Source of the DNA: Chloroflexota bacterium
Lineage (GTDB): Bacteria > Chloroflexota > Anaerolineae > UBA1429
Assembly: GCA_012515695.1 (NCBI GenBank)
Contig: JAAYXX010000595.1
Location: forward strand, 1 to 10,577
Direction of reading: 5' to 3'
Length of the DNA: 10,577 nucleotides
In this document: positions 7,265-10,577 of the stretch, in pieces
Position numbering within the stretch: the stretch's first letter is position 1
Layout: every line of letters starts with the position of its first letter
Made by a program: the position numbers and the translations under genes
Notes under the pieces: model-generated
The model's input: the letters and a program-made list of their open reading frames with translations, nothing else
Told to the model about the DNA's origin: nothing
The model's database searches: none

Positions 7265-8071
7265 ATGTCAAGAAGGCGCGTCTTCTGGGGATTGGCCCTG
7301 CTGGTTCTGGGAACGCTCTTGTTGCTGCAAGAATTGGACATCCTGCGAGTCAACGTGTGGGGTCTGCTCATCCCTTTGATCCTGATTGGCCTGGGCATCC
7401 TGGTCGTCTGGGAATCCAGCCACAGGTCGCAAACAAGTCGCACCGAGCGCGTCACCATCCCCCACCAGGGGGCTGAACGTGGCCGACTCCGCATCCGTCA
7501 CGGCGCTGGCCCTTTGACGCTCAGTTCCGGGGCTGGCCCCACCGACCTGCTGACAGGCCAGTTTGCGGGCGGCATCGCCTACCGCACGGGCCGCGATCAG
7601 GACATCTATACGCTGGATATGCACGCCCCCTCCAGCAGCCCGGCGCAGTTCATCTTCGCCTGGCCTTTCTTCTCCAACGGTGGCCGAATCTGGGACGTGC
7701 GGCTCAACCCAACCATCGTGTACGCACTCGACATCGACGGCGGGGCCAACCTGGTCCAGCTAGACCTGACGCACCTGCTCGTCTCCGAGCTGCGGGTCAA
7801 GACGGGAGCCAGCTCCGCCGAGATCGGGTTGCCCGCCAACGCAGGCTATACCCGCGTCTTCGTCCAGGCAGGAGCCGCCTCTGTTCAGATCGAGGTGCCT
7901 GCTCAGGTCGCTGCGCGTATCCACACGCGGGGAGACCTGTCGGGCATGACCATCGACAGAAGCAGGTTCCCTCAGATCGGCAATGTATACCAGTCACCGG
8001 ATTACGACACGGCACCGAACCGGGTGGACATCGAAGCGCAGGTCGACGTCGGCTCGCTGGAAATCCGCTAG
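7265..8071 (+). CDS. LiaF-like membrane protein: two N-terminal membrane segments plus toast-rack domain
   Basis: The 268 residues start with a short basic tail (MSRRR) and two hydrophobic segments at about 7-22 and 32-49, the LiaI-LiaF-like (DUF5668) hairpin with its LLLLQELDIL turn. From about 62 to the end is a beta-repeat domain of the LiaF C-terminal/DUF4097 toast-rack type, with recurring Gly-Ala turns and short alternating strands such as LDIDGGANLVQLDL (155-168), VKTGASSAEIGLP (178-190) and VQAGAASVQIEVP (200-212). In Bacillus, LiaF restrains an envelope-stress two-component system; no kinase or regulator gene is present here, so that role is not implied. AGGAG lies 8 nt before ATG. 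A terminator-like hairpin precedes it and a related membrane gene follows after 69 bp, so these two form their own unit. The function is likely envelope sensing or structure. Confidence 0.82.
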   Translation: MSRRRVFWGLALLVLGTLLLLQELDILRVNVWGLLIPLILIGLGILVVWESSHRSQTSRTERVTIPHQGAERGRLRIRHGAGPLTLSSGAGPTDLLTGQFAGGIAYRTGRDQDIYTLDMHAPSSSPAQFIFAWPFFSNGGRIWDVRLNPTIVYALDIDGGANLVQLDLTHLLVSELRVKTGASSAEIGLPANAGYTRVFVQAGAASVQIEVPAQVAARIHTRGDLSGMTIDRSRFPQIGNVYQSPDYDTAPNRVDIEAQVDVGSLEIR

Positions 8072-8140
8072 CCGCCCAAGCCCTGGCAGCCCGATTGAGT
8101 TTATCAAACCATCAACATTCGTCACGCACATGGAGGTTAC

Positions 8141-8791
8141 ATGAAAAAGCTCGATACCCCGCTCATCTGGGGCATCCTTCTCATCGCCGTCGGTTTGCTG
8201 GTTCTCTTGCAGAACCTCGGCGTCCTGGGGGGCAACCTCCCCCTGCTCTGGGCAGTCATTTTTGCTGCCGTAGGTGTTCGCTTCCTGTACGTCTTTGTCA
8301 AGAACCGGGCAATCTGGTGGCCGCTAATTCCCGCGTTCGCCCTGTTTGGGCTGGCGGGACTGCTGCTGATGGATGCCCTGCTCCCTGCCGAAGCGGACGC
8401 GTGGGGCGGCGCGTTCTTCCTTGGCGCATTGGCCCTCAGCTTTTGGGCTGTCTACCTGGTTAGCCGAGAAAACTGGTGGGCGGTCATTCCCGGCGGGGTG
8501 CTGCTTACCCTCGCCTTCGTAGCAGCCATCGGCGATAGCCTGTGGGGCATAGATTCGGGCGCCATCTTTTTCCTGGGCCTGAGCCTGACCTTCTTCCTGG
8601 TCGCCATCCTGCCCACGCCAGAGGGACGCATGCGCTGGGCCTGGATACCCGCCGTGGTGCTGTTTGTTCTGGCCCTGGTCGTCTTGGGCGAATCGGCGAG
8701 TTGGTTCGTCTACGTCTGGCCTATCGCCATCATCGCCTTGGGAGCGTACTTCCTGTTCCGCGCGCTGAGCAGCAGGAACCCCGCAGAATAG
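8141..8791 (+). CDS. Multi-spanning membrane protein with LiaI/LiaF-like N-terminus and 53-residue internal repeats
   Basis: This 216-residue, very hydrophobic protein has about eight membrane segments (roughly 8-26, 33-53, 60-80, 88-107, 112-131, 138-157, 166-183 and 188-207). Its N-terminus (WGILLIAVGLLVLLQNLGVL) matches the pattern of the preceding gene product, with the WG...LLxLLQxL motif of the LiaI-LiaF-like region. Internally, WWPLIP (59-64), WWAVIP (112-117) and WAWIP (166-170) place Ile-Pro at 63, 116 and 169, exactly 53 residues apart, and AFFLG/IFFLG (91 and 142) repeat near the same period. This suggests duplication of a two-segment hairpin. GGAGG lies 4 nt before ATG. It is co-directional with the LiaF-like gene 69 bp upstream, and a strong terminator follows 20 bp after the stop. 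The role is unknown; it may be a partner of the toast-rack protein in the membrane. Confidence 0.8.
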   Translation: MKKLDTPLIWGILLIAVGLLVLLQNLGVLGGNLPLLWAVIFAAVGVRFLYVFVKNRAIWWPLIPAFALFGLAGLLLMDALLPAEADAWGGAFFLGALALSFWAVYLVSRENWWAVIPGGVLLTLAFVAAIGDSLWGIDSGAIFFLGLSLTFFLVAILPTPEGRMRWAWIPAVVLFVLALVVLGESASWFVYVWPIAIIALGAYFLFRALSSRNPAE

Positions 8792-8811
8792 CCTTACATC
8801 CATCGCCTCTC

Positions 8812-8853
8812 AAGGGAAGTCGCTCAAACGGCGACTTCCCTTATTGTGGTTTT
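8812..8853 (+). terminator. Strong intrinsic terminator after the membrane gene pair
   Basis: AAGGGAAGTCGC (8812-8823), a 7-nt loop TCAAACG, and GCGACTTCCCTT (8831-8842) form a perfect 12-bp stem, followed by ATTGTGGTTTT. It lies 20 bp after the stop codon and separates the membrane unit from the sulfatase unit. Confidence 0.8.
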
Positions 8854-8872
8854 CCGAGATAGAACCTACAAT
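8844..8872 (+). promoter_or_regulatory. Sigma70-type promoter for the sulfatase unit
   Basis: TTGTGG (8844-8849, three of six matches) is followed by a 17-nt spacer and TACAAT (8867-8872, five of six). Transcription would start near 8879, giving a leader of about 24 nt. The -35 element overlaps the tail of the preceding terminator, so one unit ends where the next begins. Confidence 0.5.
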
Positions 8873-8894
8873 AGGGCCAAGCAATAGGGTCAAG
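8869..8894 (+). repeat. Tandem 13-bp direct repeat between the -10 element and the start of the sulfatase gene
   Basis: CAATAGGGCCAAG (8869-8881) is directly followed by CAATAGGGTCAAG (8882-8894), 12 of 13 bases identical. The first copy overlaps the -10 element and likely transcription start; the second runs into the AAGGAGG ribosome site (8892-8898). The position suggests an operator or a leader-RNA site; a chance duplication is also possible. Confidence 0.6.
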
Positions 8895-8902
8895 GAGGCG
8901 AG

Positions 8903-10198
8903 ATGAACCCACCCAACATTCTCTACCTGCACTCACACGACACCGGCAGATACATTCAGCCTTACGGCCACGCTGTGCCCACGCCCCACCTTCAACGCCT
9001 CGCGGAACAAGGGGTGCTCTTTCGCCAGGCTTTTTGCGCGGCGCCTACCTGTTCTCCCAGTCGCGCCGCCCTGCTCACCGGCCAGTGCGCCCACAGCAGC
9101 GGAATGATCGGGCTGGCCCATCGCGGCTTTCGCCTGCACGACTATCGCCAACACCTGGTGCACACCCTCCGCTCCGCTGGCTATCGCTCTACACTGATCG
9201 GCGTCCAGCACGTTGCCCCCGACCCGGCGATGATCGGCTATGACGAGGTCATACCTGCTCACCCAGCCGAGCGCACTGCGTCCAACGCCGTCGAGTTTCT
9301 GCGCCGTGCCTCCGCCGCGCAGCCCTTCTTTCTGTCCGTGGGGTTCACCAACACGCACCGTCCCTTCCCCACGCCAGCGCCAGAAGATGACCCGCGTTAC
9401 ACGATGCCCCCCGCGCCCCTGCCCGATACGCCCGAAACCCGTACCGACATGGCCGCCTTTCACACCAGCGCCCGCATGCTCGACCGGGACATGGGCGCAG
9501 TTCTGGACGCGCTGGAGGAAAATGGCCTCGCAGAGAACACGCTGGTTATCTGTACCACCGATCACGGCATCGCCTTCCCCGGCATGAAATGCAACCTGAC
9601 GGATCACGGCATCGGGGTTATGCTCATCATGCGCGGACCGGGCGGCTTTACCGGAGGGCGCGTCTGTGATGCGCTCGTCTCGCAAGTCGACATCTTCCCG
9701 ACGCTCTGCGACCTGCTGGGGATCGCCCCGCCCGCCTGGCTGCAAGGGCGCTCTTTCCTGCCCGTCATTCGCGGCGAGGCTGCCCAGATGCGCGACGAAC
9801 TCTACGCCGAAGTCACCTACCACGCCGCCTACGAGCCGCAGCGCGCCGTGCGTACTCAGCGATGGAAGTATATTCGCCGCTTCGGCGACACCGCTACGCC
9901 TGTCCTGCCCAACTGCGACGATAGCCCCAGCAAGGATGTCTGGCTGGCCCACGGTTGGCGTACTCGTCCCGTGCCTGCCGAGCAGCTATACGATCTGGCC
10001 TTCGACCCACAAGAGACCTGTAACCTGGCCGACAACCCGGCCCATGTCACCACCCTGGAGGATATGCGCGCCCGCCTGTTGGCCTGGATGAGAGCCACCG
10101 ACGACCCGCTGCTATCCGGCCCGGTGCCTGCCCCACGGGGGGCGCAGGTCAATGACCCGCACGGACTCTCGCCGCAGGAGCCAGTCGTACAATACTAG
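8903..10198 (+). CDS. Type I sulfatase, heparan N-sulfatase (sulfamidase)-like, cytoplasmic
   Basis: The 431-residue protein carries the full sulfatase signature PTCSPSRAALLTG, with Cys50 as the residue expected to become formylglycine. The pattern along the chain follows mammalian N-sulfoglucosamine sulfohydrolase: CSPSRAxLLTG, IGxxHVxP (99-105), DMAA (182-185), NTLVICTTDHGIAFPG (212-227), and ELYDxxxDPxET. Asp13, Asp220, His221, His103, His152 and Lys229 are likely active-site residues. Deviations: His12 replaces the first Asp of the usual Asp pair, Val101 replaces the Lys of GKxH, and His221 stands where SGSH has Asn. There is no signal peptide, so desulfation would occur in the cytosol and a maturation enzyme must be encoded elsewhere. 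AAGGAGG stands 4 nt before ATG, with its own promoter upstream. A URO-D-like gene follows after 39 bp. An N-linked or O-linked sugar sulfate substrate is inferred, not shown. Confidence 0.9.
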   Translation: MNPPNILYLHSHDTGRYIQPYGHAVPTPHLQRLAEQGVLFRQAFCAAPTCSPSRAALLTGQCAHSSGMIGLAHRGFRLHDYRQHLVHTLRSAGYRSTLIGVQHVAPDPAMIGYDEVIPAHPAERTASNAVEFLRRASAAQPFFLSVGFTNTHRPFPTPAPEDDPRYTMPPAPLPDTPETRTDMAAFHTSARMLDRDMGAVLDALEENGLAENTLVICTTDHGIAFPGMKCNLTDHGIGVMLIMRGPGGFTGGRVCDALVSQVDIFPTLCDLLGIAPPAWLQGRSFLPVIRGEAAQMRDELYAEVTYHAAYEPQRAVRTQRWKYIRRFGDTATPVLPNCDDSPSKDVWLAHGWRTRPVPAEQLYDLAFDPQETCNLADNPAHVTTLEDMRARLLAWMRATDDPLLSGPVPAPRGAQVNDPHGLSPQEPVVQY

Positions 10199-10237
10199 GC
10201 GTATTCCCGCCATTTCATCATCGAAAGGCAATCTGCT

Positions 10238-10577
10238 ATGACAAGTCGCGAACACGTCCGGGCTGCCATTGACCACCGCCCCGCCGAGCGCGTGCCCTAT
10301 GCCATTGACCTGTGCCCCGATGCCGCCGACGCGCTGCGCACAGTCTACGGCGACGTCGACATGTGCGGGTTCATCAACAATGATGTGCTGGACATCTCTG
10401 TCCCCTGGTGGGACTGGTATCACCTGGCCGATGACTGGCAAGGCTACGCCGCCCCCACTTCGCGCGCGCAGGTGATCGGCAGGGGCAGTTATGTCGATCT
10501 CGCAGATCAAATCAAGGCGGCGCGAGACCAGTCCGACAAGTATTTCCTCGTCAGGATCTATGGCAGTCATTTCGAAA
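10238..10577 (+). CDS. Uroporphyrinogen decarboxylase/MtaA-like protein, N-terminal 113 residues, cut by the right edge
   Basis: The frame opens at ATG 10238 and runs to the window end without a stop. The N-terminus (MTSREHVRAAIDHRPAERVP) matches the typical opening of URO-D superfamily proteins, where an Arg-rich helix is followed by xRVPxxxD. True URO-D acts in haem synthesis, but relatives with this opening next to catabolic genes are more often corrinoid methyltransferase-like (MtaA/CmuA type) or of unknown function. The residues that would decide lie beyond the window. AAAGG is 10 nt upstream. The 39-bp gap after the sulfatase holds no terminator, so the two are likely co-transcribed. 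The link to glycan use is unclear. Confidence 0.75.
   Translation, partial: MTSREHVRAAIDHRPAERVPYAIDLCPDAADALRTVYGDVDMCGFINNDVLDISVPWWDWYHLADDWQGYAAPTSRAQVIGRGSYVDLADQIKAARDQSDKYFLVRIYGSHFE

Noticed and set aside
8933..9952. 339-codon minus-strand frame opposite the sulfatase
   Set aside because: The plus frame has the full sulfatase signature; the opposite frame shows only Gly/Ala/Val-rich sequence with no motif.
1..10577. CRISPR array, tRNA/rRNA, insertion sequence ends or attachment sites
   Set aside because: I saw no regularly spaced repeats, no tRNA-like cloverleaf, no transposase or integrase reading frame, and no long terminal inverted repeats.

Overview
The window is high-GC bacterial DNA, densely coded, with Shine-Dalgarno-type ribosome sites (GGAGG variants) before most genes. 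It contains no rRNA, tRNA, CRISPR array, transposase or phage gene. The mix of gene types recalls environmental Chloroflexota (Anaerolineae-like) or similar saccharolytic lineages: an enolase-superfamily dehydratase, a DUF1680/GH127 glycosidase, a sulfamidase-type sulfatase, a URO-D-like protein and tandem LiaF-like membrane proteins. This assignment is an inference from gene content and no phylogenetic marker is present.

Left arm (1-3740, all minus strand, read right to left): a large five-bladed beta-propeller glycosidase-like protein with two C-terminal beta-sandwich modules, then a classical short-chain dehydrogenase with an intact catalytic tetrad, then an unrecognised protein that runs off the left edge. 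A 35-residue ORF of doubtful status overlaps the start of that last gene.

Divergent control region (3741-3982): a good sigma70-type promoter drives the left arm, and its -10 element shows that the propeller gene starts at 3740, not at the further upstream ATG at 3782. Toward the right there is a weaker promoter candidate between the arms of a 7-bp inverted repeat, and a perfect 7-bp stem directly before the ribosome site of the enolase gene.

Right arm (3983-10577, all plus strand): an enolase-superfamily sugar-acid dehydratase-like gene and a GH127-like beta-L-arabinofuranosidase, separated by 36 bp; an intrinsic-terminator-like hairpin; two membrane genes (a LiaF-like toast-rack protein and an eight-segment membrane protein with 53-residue internal repeats); a strong hairpin terminator; then a new promoter with a tandem 13-bp repeat, a cytoplasmic sulfatase resembling heparan N-sulfatase, and the start of a URO-D/MtaA-like gene cut by the right edge.

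Taken together the enzymes look like a catabolic island for a substituted, perhaps sulfated, oligosaccharide. None of the soluble enzymes has a visible signal peptide, so the oligosaccharide would be imported first and then cleaved (propeller enzyme, GH127), desulfated, and its sugar or sugar acid oxidised (SDR) or dehydrated (enolase member). No transporter or regulator lies in the window. The membrane pair, bounded by a terminator on each side, looks like a separate envelope-related unit placed inside the island.
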